From the NCBI RefSeq assembly GCF_020193655.1, contig NZ_JADYVE010000002.1:434001-498000 (forward strand): a DNA stretch of 64,000 bases, written 5' to 3'. The notes under the pieces were generated by a model. The model searched no databases. It was not told the origin of the DNA and saw nothing but the letters and a program-made list of their open reading frames with translations. The position numbers and the translations under genes are program-made. Below, one piece after another: positions 8,683 through 16,676 of this stretch; the stretch's first letter is position 1, and every line of letters starts with the position of its first letter. Source of the DNA: Ensifer sp. IC3342 (GTDB lineage: Bacteria; Pseudomonadota; Alphaproteobacteria; Rhizobiales; Rhizobiaceae).

Positions 8683-11126
8683 CGAAGCCCATTCCTGCAA
8701 AAGCCCGTGCCGTCATTATCGGCGGCGGCGTCTCCGGCTGCTCGGTCGCCTATCACCTGTCGAAGCTCGGCTGGACGGATGTGGTGCTGCTCGAGCGCAA
8801 GCAACTGACCTGCGGCACGACCTGGCATGCGGCGGGGCTGATCGGTCAGCTCCGCGCCTCGCAGAACATGACGCGGCTCGCGAAATATTCGGCCGACCTC
8901 TATGTCGAGCTCGAGGCCGAAACCGGCATCGCCACCGGCATGCGGCAGAACGGGTCGATCACCGTCGCGCTGACGGAGGAGCGCAAGGAAGAGATCTACC
9001 GCCAGGCCTCTCTAGCCCGCGCCTTCAACGTCGACGTCCGCGAGGTTACACCGAGCGAGGTCAAGGAGCTCTATCCCCACCTCAATGTCTCCGACGTGAA
9101 GGCGGCGGTGCATCTGCCGCTGGACGGCCAGTGCGATCCAGCAAACATCGCCATGGCATTAGCCAAGGGCGCGCGGCAGAATGGTGCCACCATCATCGAG
9201 GGTGTGAAGGTCACGTCGGTGCTGAAGAAGGACGGCCGCGTTACTGGCGTAACCTGTGAGCAGAACGGCGAGAGCTTCACGATCGAGACGGAGAATGTCG
9301 TCAACTGCGCCGGCATGTGGGGCAGAGAGCTTGCCCGGCAATCCGGGGTCACGGTGCCGCTGCACGCCTGCGAGCATTTCTACATCGTCACCGAGGCGAT
9401 ACCGGGCCTCGCCCGTCTGCCGGTGCTGCGTGTGCCGGACGAATGCACCTATTACAAGGAAGATGCCGGCAAGATGCTGATCGGCGCCTTCGAGCTCAAG
9501 GCCAAGCCCTGGGGCATGGACGGTATCCGCGAGGACTTCTGTTTCGACCAGTTGCCGGAGGACTTCGACCATTTCGCCCCGATCCTCGAAATGGCGGTCA
9601 ACCGCATGCCGATGCTGGAAACGGCAGGCATTCACACCTTCTTCAACGGGCCCGAAAGTTTTACGCCGGACGACCGCTACCACCTCGGCGAGGCGCCGGA
9701 GGTGAAGGGCTACTGGGTCGCCGCCGGCTACAATTCGATCGGCATTGTCTCGTCCGGCGGCGCCGGGATGGCGCTGGCGCAATGGATGAACGACGGCGAG
9801 CCGCCCTTCGATCTCTGGGAGGTCGATATCCGCCGCGCGCAGCCGTTCCAGAAGAACCGCAGCTATCTCAAGGAGCGCGTGTCGGAAACGCTCGGCCTGC
9901 TCTATGCCGATCACTTCCCCTATCGCCAGATGGCGACGGCGCGCGGCGTCCGCCGCTCGCCGCTCCATGAGCATCTGAGGGCCCGCGGCGCCGTCTTCGG
10001 CGAGGTGGCGGGCTGGGAGCGTGCCAACTGGTTCGCAAGGGATGGGCAGGAGCGCGAATACCGCTACTCCTGGAAGCGCCAGAACTGGTTCGAGAACCAG
10101 AAAGCGGAGCATCTTGCCGTTCGTAACGGCGTCGGCCTTTTCGACATGACGTCCTTCGGCAAGCTCCGGGTGGAGGGGCGCGATGCGCTCTCCTTCCTGC
10201 AGCGGCTCTGCGCCAACGAGTTGAATGTCGAACCGGGCCGGATTGTCTACACGCAGATGCTGAATGCGCGCGGCGGCATCGAGAGCGACCTAACCGTCAC
10301 CCGCCTTTCCGAAACCGCTTTCTTCCTCGTCGTGTCCGGCGCGACGCTGCAGCGCGATCTCGCCTGGCTGCGCAAGCATGTTCGCGATGAATTCGTCGTC
10401 ATCACCGATGTTACCGCCGCCGAAAGCGTGCTCTGCGTGATGGGACCGAAGGCGCGCGAGCTGATGCAGAAAGTGAGCCCGAACGACTTTTCCAATCAGG
10501 CGCATCCTTTCGGTACCGCGCGCGAAATCGAGATCGGCATGGGGCTCGCGCGGGCCTACCGCGTCACCTATGTCGGCGAGCTCGGCTGGGAGCTTTACGT
10601 CTCGACCGATCAGGCCGCGCATGTGTTCGAGGCGTTGGAGGATGCTGGCGGCGATATCGGGCTCAAGCTCTGTGGTCTCCATACGCTGGATAGCTGCCGG
10701 ATCGAGAAGGCGTTCCGCCATTTTGGCCACGACATTACCGATGAGGATCATGTGCTCGAAGCCGGGCTCGGCTTTGCGGTGAAGCCCGACAAGGGCGATT
10801 TCATTGGCCGGGAAGCGGTGCTCGCCAAAGAGAACAGGGGGCTGTCGCGCCGGCTTGTGCAGTTCCGGCTTGCCGACCCAGAGCCGCTGCTCTTTCACAA
10901 CGAAGCGATCGTCCGCGACGGCGAGATCGTCGGCACGATCACGTCGGGCAATTACGGCCATTATCTCGGCGGCGCGATCGGTCTTGGCTACGTGCCCTGC
11001 CGGGGCGAGAGCGTCGCGGATGTGCTGGCGTCGACTTACGAGATCGAGATCGCCGGAACGCGGGTCAAGGCCGGGGCTTCGCTGAAGCCGATGTATGACC
11101 CGAAGGCGGAGCGGGTGCGGGCATAA
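8679..11126 (+). CDS. FAD-dependent dimethylglycine/sarcosine dehydrogenase-type protein with GcvT domain (paralogue 2)
   Basis: Again 815 residues and the same domain order as the gene before it: FAD domain with AVIIGGGVSGCSVAYHL, TWHAAGL covalent-FAD motif, FAO_M linker, GcvT domain (FDMTSFGKLRVEGRDA begins it near 490) and GcvT C-terminal domain. The two proteins are clearly paralogous but diverged, for example AGNVPTFSSS versus AGLIGQLRAS after the FAD histidine. They may therefore handle successive steps such as dimethylglycine to sarcosine and sarcosine to glycine. Transcription is with paralogue 1 through an ATGA overlap. Assignment of each step is inference. Confidence 0.88.
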   Translation: MTKPIPAKARAVIIGGGVSGCSVAYHLSKLGWTDVVLLERKQLTCGTTWHAAGLIGQLRASQNMTRLAKYSADLYVELEAETGIATGMRQNGSITVALTEERKEEIYRQASLARAFNVDVREVTPSEVKELYPHLNVSDVKAAVHLPLDGQCDPANIAMALAKGARQNGATIIEGVKVTSVLKKDGRVTGVTCEQNGESFTIETENVVNCAGMWGRELARQSGVTVPLHACEHFYIVTEAIPGLARLPVLRVPDECTYYKEDAGKMLIGAFELKAKPWGMDGIREDFCFDQLPEDFDHFAPILEMAVNRMPMLETAGIHTFFNGPESFTPDDRYHLGEAPEVKGYWVAAGYNSIGIVSSGGAGMALAQWMNDGEPPFDLWEVDIRRAQPFQKNRSYLKERVSETLGLLYADHFPYRQMATARGVRRSPLHEHLRARGAVFGEVAGWERANWFARDGQEREYRYSWKRQNWFENQKAEHLAVRNGVGLFDMTSFGKLRVEGRDALSFLQRLCANELNVEPGRIVYTQMLNARGGIESDLTVTRLSETAFFLVVSGATLQRDLAWLRKHVRDEFVVITDVTAAESVLCVMGPKARELMQKVSPNDFSNQAHPFGTAREIEIGMGLARAYRVTYVGELGWELYVSTDQAAHVFEALEDAGGDIGLKLCGLHTLDSCRIEKAFRHFGHDITDEDHVLEAGLGFAVKPDKGDFIGREAVLAKENRGLSRRLVQFRLADPEPLLFHNEAIVRDGEIVGTITSGNYGHYLGGAIGLGYVPCRGESVADVLASTYEIEIAGTRVKAGASLKPMYDPKAERVRA

Positions 11127-11135
11127 GAAATGATT

Positions 11136-11247
11136 GCCCCTCATCCGCCTGCCGGCACCTTCTCCCCGTCGTGACGGGGAGAAGGGACAAGCCGCGACCC
11201 CGCAGTCCGCTCTCACCGCGTGCGGGGAGAGGGCTAGGGTGAGGGGC
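11136..11247. repeat. RIME-like rhizobial intergenic mosaic repeat (copy 2)
   Basis: Starts gcccctcatccgcctgcc and ends gggctagggtgaggggc, with hairpins ccttctccccgtcgtgacggg/gagaagg and ctctcaccgcgtgcggggagag. It separates the dehydrogenase pair from the MttB-type gene, so these may be one transcript interrupted by a hairpin element. Confidence 0.85.
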
Positions 11248-11274
11248 AAGAGCTAAAGCGCCATTGGGAGATGA

Positions 11275-12822
11275 ATGATGGCTGAGGAATGCGCAGTTGC
11301 GGTTTCGAGACGGTCGGGTGGAAGAGCGGCGCGCGTGGCGCTTCGCTCCGCGCCGCTCGCGGAAAACATCCGGCCGGTTCGCCCCGGTCTTCCCGGCGGA
11401 CAGTATAAGCCGCTGACCGATGCGAGCGTGAGACGCATCCATGAAGCTGCGCTCGATGCGCTGGAGCAGATTGGCCTTGCGAATGCGCCGAAATCCGGCA
11501 TCGAGATCATGATCGGTGCCGGCGCCATCCTCGGCGATGACGGGCGCATCCGATTTCCCCGTGCGCTGGTCGAGGACATGCTGGCCGTTGCGGCAAGGGA
11601 CATTACGCTCTTCGCCCGCGATCCGAAGCAGGATCTCGAGCTTAGCGGTACAAGGGTCTATTACGGCACCGCCGGCGCGGCCGTTCACGTCGTCGATGTC
11701 GAGAAGCGGGAATACCGAGAGTCGACTGCGAAGGACCTCCTGAACGCTGCCCAAATCGTCCATCACCTGGACAATGTCCATTTCTTCCAGCGGGCGATGG
11801 TGTGCCGGGACATTCCCGACAATTTCCTGATGGACATCAACACGCTCTATGCCTGTTGCGCCGGAACAACGAAACATGTCGGCACCAGCTTTTCCGATCC
11901 GTCGCATGTCGAGGGCTGTTTCGACCTGATCCTAATGATCGCCGGCGGCGAGGACCAGTGGCGGGCGCGGCCCTTCGTTTCCAATTCCAACTGCTTCGTC
12001 GTGCCGCCGATGAAATTCGCCGAGGAAAGCTGCGTCACCATGGAGAAGTGCATCCGTGGCGGCATGCCGGTCCTCCTGCTTTCCGCCGGGCAGGCGGGCG
12101 CAACGGCGCCAGCGCCGCTCGCGACGGCGATCGTGCAGGCGGTCGCCGAATGTTTGGCAGGCGTCGTCTATGTCAACGCGATGGCCCCCGGCCATCCGGC
12201 CGTCTTCGGCACCTGGCCGTTCGTCTCGGACTTGAGGACCGGGGCGATGTCCGGCGGCTCCGGCGAGCAGGCGCTGCTGACGGCCGGCTGCGCGCAGATG
12301 CATCAATTCTACCGCTTGCCGGGCGGCGCTGCCGCTGGCATCGCGGACGCGAAGCTGCCGGACATGCAGGCCGGCTGGGAACAGGCGATCTCGAACGTCA
12401 TGGCGGGGCTTTCCGGCCTCAACATGGTCTATGAAGCCGTCGGCATGCACGCCTCGCTCCTCGGATTCTGCCTGGAATCGCTGGTGCTCGGCGACGACAT
12501 GCTCGGGCAGGTGCAGCGCTGTATCCGCGGCATCGACGTGACCGAGGATTCGGTGTCGCTCGAAACGATGCGCTCGGTCTGCCTCGACGGCCCCGGCCAC
12601 TATCTCGGCCACCCGCAGACGCTCGGCCTGATGCAGACCGAATACATCTATCCGGCGGTTGCCGATCGCACGAGCCCGAAGGAGTGGGTGGAGATCGGCC
12701 GTCCGGATCTCGTAGCGCGTGCAATCGAGAGGAAGAACCGCATTCTCGCGGAGGCGGCACCATCGGTGATCTCACCCGAGATCGACCGGGCGATCCGCGA
12801 AAAATTCAGGATCTATTGCTGA
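11275..12822 (+). CDS. Trimethylamine methyltransferase (MttB) family protein, non-pyrrolysine type
   Basis: A 515-residue MttB-superfamily protein. The frame has no internal amber codon, so it is the non-pyrrolysine branch, whose characterised members (MtgB, MtpB, MtcB and others) demethylate quaternary amines such as glycine betaine, proline betaine or carnitine onto a corrinoid protein. Family features are LTDASVRRIHEAALDALEQIG near the N-terminus and the conserved central barrel (GHPAVFGTWP, SGGSGEQALL). A GGGAG lies about nine bases before ATG 11275. No corrinoid protein gene lies nearby, which is unusual for this chemistry. Position downstream of the dehydrogenase pair suggests glycine betaine as substrate; this is inference. 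Confidence 0.85.
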   Translation: MMAEECAVAVSRRSGGRAARVALRSAPLAENIRPVRPGLPGGQYKPLTDASVRRIHEAALDALEQIGLANAPKSGIEIMIGAGAILGDDGRIRFPRALVEDMLAVAARDITLFARDPKQDLELSGTRVYYGTAGAAVHVVDVEKREYRESTAKDLLNAAQIVHHLDNVHFFQRAMVCRDIPDNFLMDINTLYACCAGTTKHVGTSFSDPSHVEGCFDLILMIAGGEDQWRARPFVSNSNCFVVPPMKFAEESCVTMEKCIRGGMPVLLLSAGQAGATAPAPLATAIVQAVAECLAGVVYVNAMAPGHPAVFGTWPFVSDLRTGAMSGGSGEQALLTAGCAQMHQFYRLPGGAAAGIADAKLPDMQAGWEQAISNVMAGLSGLNMVYEAVGMHASLLGFCLESLVLGDDMLGQVQRCIRGIDVTEDSVSLETMRSVCLDGPGHYLGHPQTLGLMQTEYIYPAVADRTSPKEWVEIGRPDLVARAIERKNRILAEAAPSVISPEIDRAIREKFRIYC

Positions 12823-12842
12823 CGACAAAAGAAGGGCGGATC

Positions 12843-12867
12843 CGCTTTCCCGCTTAAGGCGGAAGCG
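12843..12867. terminator. Possible bidirectional hairpin between convergent genes
   Basis: An imperfect dyad (cgctt outer arm at 12843-12847 with aagcg at 12863-12867, inner ccgc/gcgg around ttaa) lies between the convergent stops of the MttB-type gene and the Lrp gene. There is no strong T run, so this is a weak candidate. Confidence 0.3.
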
Positions 12868-12876
12868 TTCGCGCGG

Positions 12877-13374
12877 TCAGGTCCGGCGGTCGAAATGCGT
12901 CCGGAGCGTCACATGCGTCTGAACGGTGGCGACGCCCGGAATCGTGGCGATCTGCCGCCGGATCGTGTCGAGGTCGCCATTGGAATCGCATTCGACGAGC
13001 AGCATCAGGTCCGTTGCGCCCGCAAGCGACCAGCAACTGACGACGTGCGGCATGCCGGAAAGATGCGGCACTACGTGGTCGCAATTTTTGCCGGGCTGGA
13101 AGGCCACGGCGACAAGCGCCCGCACGACCGGCGATTTATCCTCCTGGCCGAGGCGGATCGTATAGCCGGCAACCACACCCTTCGCTTCGAGTCGCCGCAG
13201 CCGCTCGTGGGCGGCGCTGCGGGAGAGGCCGGCATGGCGGGCAAGCGCAACAAGGCTCTGGCGCGAATCCTTGCGCAAAGCGGCGATCAGTAGCCGGTCC
13301 TTTTCATCGAGTTCGGTCAAATTGTAGTCCCCTGCCGATGCTGCCGGACGAATGTCCGGACTAGCCAACATCAT
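12877..13374 (-). CDS. Lrp/AsnC-family transcriptional regulator
   Basis: A 165-residue regulator: winged helix-turn-helix (ELDEKDRLLIAALRKDSR, then ALARHAGLSRSAAHERLRRLE) followed by an AsnC/RAM domain ending THVTLRTHFD. A few extra residues precede the HTH, so ATG 13374 or the next in-frame ATG 13371 could be the start. It is divergent from the cysteine hydrolase gene, 60 bp apart, and convergent with the MttB-type gene. Regulation of the hydrolase is the most direct inference; regulation of the methylamine genes is possible. Confidence 0.88.
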   Translation of the reverse strand: MMLASPDIRPAASAGDYNLTELDEKDRLLIAALRKDSRQSLVALARHAGLSRSAAHERLRRLEAKGVVAGYTIRLGQEDKSPVVRALVAVAFQPGKNCDHVVPHLSGMPHVVSCWSLAGATDLMLLVECDSNGDLDTIRRQIATIPGVATVQTHVTLRTHFDRRT

Positions 13375-13434
13375 GCTCAGTGAAACCGGACGATAGGGCA
13401 GTTACCGTTCAGGAACAACGAAGGAGCCTCATCC

Positions 13435-14019
13435 ATGAACAGCTTGAAATTGCCCGACAATGCCGTCCTGATACCGATCGACATGCAGCGGGCTTTTGAC
13501 GCGGCGCCGTGGCCGCCGCGCTGGAACGACCGCGTCGATGAGAACGGCCTCGCGCTTCTCGCCGCGTGGCGCGCCGCGAAGCGGCCGATCATCCATGTGC
13601 GGCACGACAGTGTCGAGGAACAGTCGACACTGCGTCCGGAGCATCCGGGCAATGCGTTCCGCCCCGGTTTCGGGCCGATGGGCGAGGAGCCGCTTGTCAC
13701 CAAGAGCGTGAACGCCGCCTTCATCGGCACCGACCTCGACTTGCGGCTCCGGCGTCTCGGTGCCGATACCGTCGTGATCTTCGGCATCTCCACCGACATG
13801 TGCGTTTCGACATCAGTGCGGGTGGGAGCGAATATGGGCTATCGCGTGATCCTCGTGGAGGATGCCTGCGACTGCTTCGATCTGGTGGACGGCGCAGGCG
13901 GCGTTGTAGCTGCGCGGGATATCCATCGCGCGCATGTCGCGACGCTGAGGGCGGAATTCGCTTCGGTCTTGACGACGGACGAACTGCTTGCGGCGCTCCG
14001 TGGCGTCGAGGCGGCGTGA
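13435..14019 (+). CDS. Isochorismatase-like cysteine hydrolase
   Basis: A 194-residue member of the isochorismatase-like superfamily with the full catalytic triad: Asp16 (LIPIDMQRAF), Lys90 (PLVTKSVN) and Cys123 (ISTDMCVSTSVR). The superfamily includes N-carbamoylsarcosine amidase, nicotinamidase and ureidoacrylate hydrolase, all hydrolysing small C-N bonds. Near sarcosine-forming genes an N-carbamoylsarcosine-type or other amide substrate is conceivable, but nothing in the sequence fixes it. Start ATG 13435 follows AAGGAGCC by about seven bases. An Lrp regulator is divergent. Confidence 0.85.
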   Translation: MNSLKLPDNAVLIPIDMQRAFDAAPWPPRWNDRVDENGLALLAAWRAAKRPIIHVRHDSVEEQSTLRPEHPGNAFRPGFGPMGEEPLVTKSVNAAFIGTDLDLRLRRLGADTVVIFGISTDMCVSTSVRVGANMGYRVILVEDACDCFDLVDGAGGVVAARDIHRAHVATLRAEFASVLTTDELLAALRGVEAA

Positions 14020-14092
14020 CTACGGCTCCGGGGGCCATGTGGACCTCTTCATGGCTCCCACTCATTACGCAACTCCAGACGCGATACCGCTG

Positions 14093-14117
14093 CACACTTT
14101 TCATGGAATTGCTTTAA
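14093..14117 (+). repeat. Short rhizobial intergenic repeat fragment (cacacttttcatggaa type)
   Basis: This stretch, cacacttttcatggaa followed by ttgctttaa, is the second copy of the short element at 911-934. It lies just beyond the stop codon of the small membrane protein gene on the minus strand. Confidence 0.5.
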
Positions 14118-14632
14118 CGCGTCGTCGCGCCTCTCACCTCGCTCACCTCGTAAGTCCATTTCGGTGCGGTCGGCGGTTCTCCCTCGCGGAACGGAAAGGT
14201 GAGGAACGTCTCGAACGAGCGGCTCTGGCCGCCGGGCACGCGGACGAGAATAAGCGCCGTATCGTCGCCGATCGGTTCGCAAGCGCCATCGGGGCAGTCT
14301 TCGAGCGTGACGGTCAGCCGGAAATATTCGAGCGCAAGAGCGGAGCTGTTGCGAACCGTGCCGCGGACGCGATAGCTACGCTCGGACTGGTTGCGCTCGA
14401 AAGTCATGCTCTCAAGCGCGATGTCCTCTGTCGCGAGGCCGGCAGGGCGACTCGGCTCGGGCGCGGGCGCTTGCTGATTGCCGCGTTCACTCAGCCAGAT
14501 GACGAAGGCGACGGTCAGGCCGAGGGCGACGGCAATGGTCAGGACCAGTTCTGCCCGATTGCGAAAGCGGCTGTACCGGGCCGCGAGATAGACGATCGCC
14601 ACCGCGACCAGCAGGACAATCAACCACAGCAT
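14114..14632 (-). CDS. Small membrane protein with extracytoplasmic domain, function unknown
   Basis: A 172-residue protein with two predicted N-terminal membrane segments (LWLIVLLVAVAIVYLAA at about 2-18 and LVLTIAVALGLTVAFVIWL at about 30-48). A short Pro-rich linker (APAPEPSRPAG) and a domain of about 110 residues with a beta-sandwich look (VRGTVRNSSALALEYFRLTVTLEDC) follow. The soluble part resembles FxLYD/DUF-type transport-associated beta domains, but I do not recognise the family. Four bases of the stop region overlap the intergenic repeat fragment. No operon partner is evident. Confidence 0.6.
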   Translation of the reverse strand: MLWLIVLLVAVAIVYLAARYSRFRNRAELVLTIAVALGLTVAFVIWLSERGNQQAPAPEPSRPAGLATEDIALESMTFERNQSERSYRVRGTVRNSSALALEYFRLTVTLEDCPDGACEPIGDDTALILVRVPGGQSRSFETFLTFPFREGEPPTAPKWTYEVSEVRGATTR

Positions 14633-14776
14633 GAAGCTCCTCCTCGCGGCACCTTATATGGGGTCGAGCGCGACTGGCAATTGCCAGATGCGCGTCCGCG
14701 CGGAGCACGTGAACTCGAATAAGAATCAAGGCGCTAGCTGCCCCAGCGTTCACGCCCGTTTCTGGACGCCTGTGCG

Positions 14777-15916
14777 CTATTTCCCGCGCTTCACGCTGGT
14801 CCAGTAGCTGCCCTCGAAGGGAACCGCGGCGAAGCGCGTGTTGATTTCGGCAAGGCTCGCCGCTGGATCGACATCCGGAAAAAGGTCCGGCCGCAGCCAG
14901 GACGCGAAGGCTTCCGCCGCGACGATGTTCAGCGGCACGGCATTGAAGAAATTCCAGAGCCCGTGGACGCGTCCGTTGCGCACCGCCGCAATGCTCGTCA
15001 TCACCGGTGTTCCGACCGCTTCCGCCAGGGTCCGCTCTGCGTCTTCCGCCTTCACGCCGGGCCCGATGGAGAAGCCGCTATATTTTCCGCCCGGTGAGGA
15101 GGTCGCGATGTAGACCTCGGGATTTTCGGCCATGATCGCTTCCGCGTTGACCATGCCGCCGGGACGCGGCAGTTTGCCTTCGACGATATTGCGGCTGCCG
15201 GTGATGCTGACGAACTCGCCGAGCCCGCCGACACCGTAGGCCCAGCAACAGGCGGCCGCGCCGGGGAATGCTTCCATGAGCACGGTCGGTCCGGGTTCCG
15301 GGTGCTTCGCAACCCGGTCGCGGATGCGGGCGAGGCGCTCTTCATAGAAGCGCGCGAAATCTTCAGCCTGCTTCTCTCGCTCGAAGATCTTGCCGAGCAG
15401 CCGCATGTTGCCGGCGGTGTTTTTCAGAGGGTCGCCGTTGAAGTCGACCACGACCACCGGCACGCCGACGCTTTCGAGGTAGTCGATCGCACGCTTGCCC
15501 GGTTCCGTATCGGCCTGCCAGTTGGCAAGGATCGCGAGGTCGGCCTTCAGCGTCAGGAGTGCCTCGAAGGACAGGCCCGCTCCACTGCCGTCATCGATCA
15601 GCGGTACCTCTGCGAGCCTCGCGAACTTGTGAACGAAGCTTTCGTAGATTTCCGGATTGTCGTTCTTCATGTCGCCCGACCAGCCGGCGAGGAGGCTTAC
15701 GGGATCCGGATGGATGAGCGAAAGGGCGACGAGATTGAAACCACTGCCGAGCAGAACCGCCTTGGGTGGAGCTTGTATCGTTACTTGCCGGCCGACCGCG
15801 TCGGTGATGGTCATAGGCCATTGAGTTTCCGCACGCGCGGCAAGGCAGAACAGTGTCACCGAGAGAAGCACGATGACCCGGATGATAGTCGCAATACCGA
15901 GATTTGGGCGAGACAA
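14777..15916 (-). CDS. fhuP: Periplasmic iron-siderophore binding protein (FhuP/FepB type)
   Basis: A 379-residue class III (TroA-like) substrate-binding protein. The signal peptide ends at about residue 29 (LFCLAARA). The typical N-terminal element (WPMTITDAVGRQVTIQAPPK) and two alpha/beta lobes joined by a long helix follow. Such proteins bind iron-hydroxamate or other Fe-siderophore complexes in the periplasm. It is the last gene of a TonB receptor, FhuF, binding protein set; its start is the base after the fhuF stop. The order and types match fhuA2-fhuF-fhuP of S. meliloti, from which the symbol is taken. No permease or ATPase is adjacent, so it must use one encoded elsewhere. Confidence 0.82.
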   Translation of the reverse strand: MSRPNLGIATIIRVIVLLSVTLFCLAARAETQWPMTITDAVGRQVTIQAPPKAVLLGSGFNLVALSLIHPDPVSLLAGWSGDMKNDNPEIYESFVHKFARLAEVPLIDDGSGAGLSFEALLTLKADLAILANWQADTEPGKRAIDYLESVGVPVVVVDFNGDPLKNTAGNMRLLGKIFEREKQAEDFARFYEERLARIRDRVAKHPEPGPTVLMEAFPGAAACCWAYGVGGLGEFVSITGSRNIVEGKLPRPGGMVNAEAIMAENPEVYIATSSPGGKYSGFSIGPGVKAEDAERTLAEAVGTPVMTSIAAVRNGRVHGLWNFFNAVPLNIVAAEAFASWLRPDLFPDVDPAASLAEINTRFAAVPFEGSYWTSVKRGK

Positions 15917-16672
15917 TTATTGATTCCTTTGGCTGGGAAGGGCGCAAAGACTGCCGCAGCTCGGGATGCCGGGGAGAAGGTATCTGAGGCAGCAGATCTT
16001 GCGTCGGCAAACGCGATCGCCGTCCTCTTCTTCATGGCGCAGGCAATCGAAGAAGGGATTCGGCGCACCGTTGGGCAACAGGCGACAGGCGACCATGGCA
16101 TCAGCTTGATCGCTCAAGGGTTCGGCTCCGGACGTGCGAAGCGCATAGTCGATGTAGACGGCTGCATTGTTCCAGGCGAGGCGGGGAGAAATACCGCCGA
16201 CGGCCTTCAGGTGACCGACGACCCTGGCGAGATGCTCTTCCATCAGCGGTGCGAGGACGGAGAAAACCTCGTGCTCGCCGTCCTCCCGCCAGTCGCCGGA
16301 CGTCGCGACGCCGAGGGCGCGAGGGAGGCCATCGGCCGAAAGGGCCACGGTCATCTCGTCGAATGCGACGGGCAGCGCCTGGTGTTCCAGTACCCGGGCG
16401 ACGACATAGGGGATGGTAAGACAGGAGAAATAATAGAGCGACCACATGGAGGCGACAGCACGCCGGTCGCTACCATTCGACGTCTCGGCATAGGTCGAGA
16501 GCGCCCGTTCGAAGGCGCCCGAGGCGAAGAACGTCGCGAGCGGGATACCGTCGGAGAGCTCGTCCGCCAGCATCATCTTCTCGTTGCACCAGGCGTGCGG
16601 GCCGGCAAATGCCGCCGACAGGAGCTTCGCCCCGCCTACTTCCGCCATGCTGTCACGCCTGCTAGTCGCCAT
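15917..16672 (-). CDS. fhuF: FhuF-type siderophore-iron reductase
   Basis: A 251-residue FhuF-family protein thought to reduce ferric hydroxamates in the cytoplasm with a [2Fe-2S] cluster. The C-terminal cysteine set is visible: CC, ten residues, C, three residues, C (in KICCLRYL and PSCGSLCAL). The E. coli protein has two residues between the last two cysteines, so the spacing here is one longer. The gene lies between the TonB receptor (four bases after its stop) and the binding protein, almost certainly one transcript, and would be iron-repressed through the RirA-type site upstream of the receptor. Confidence 0.82.
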   Translation of the reverse strand: MATSRRDSMAEVGGAKLLSAAFAGPHAWCNEKMMLADELSDGIPLATFFASGAFERALSTYAETSNGSDRRAVASMWSLYYFSCLTIPYVVARVLEHQALPVAFDEMTVALSADGLPRALGVATSGDWREDGEHEVFSVLAPLMEEHLARVVGHLKAVGGISPRLAWNNAAVYIDYALRTSGAEPLSDQADAMVACRLLPNGAPNPFFDCLRHEEEDGDRVCRRKICCLRYLLPGIPSCGSLCALPSQRNQ

Positions 16673-16676
16673 GGCT

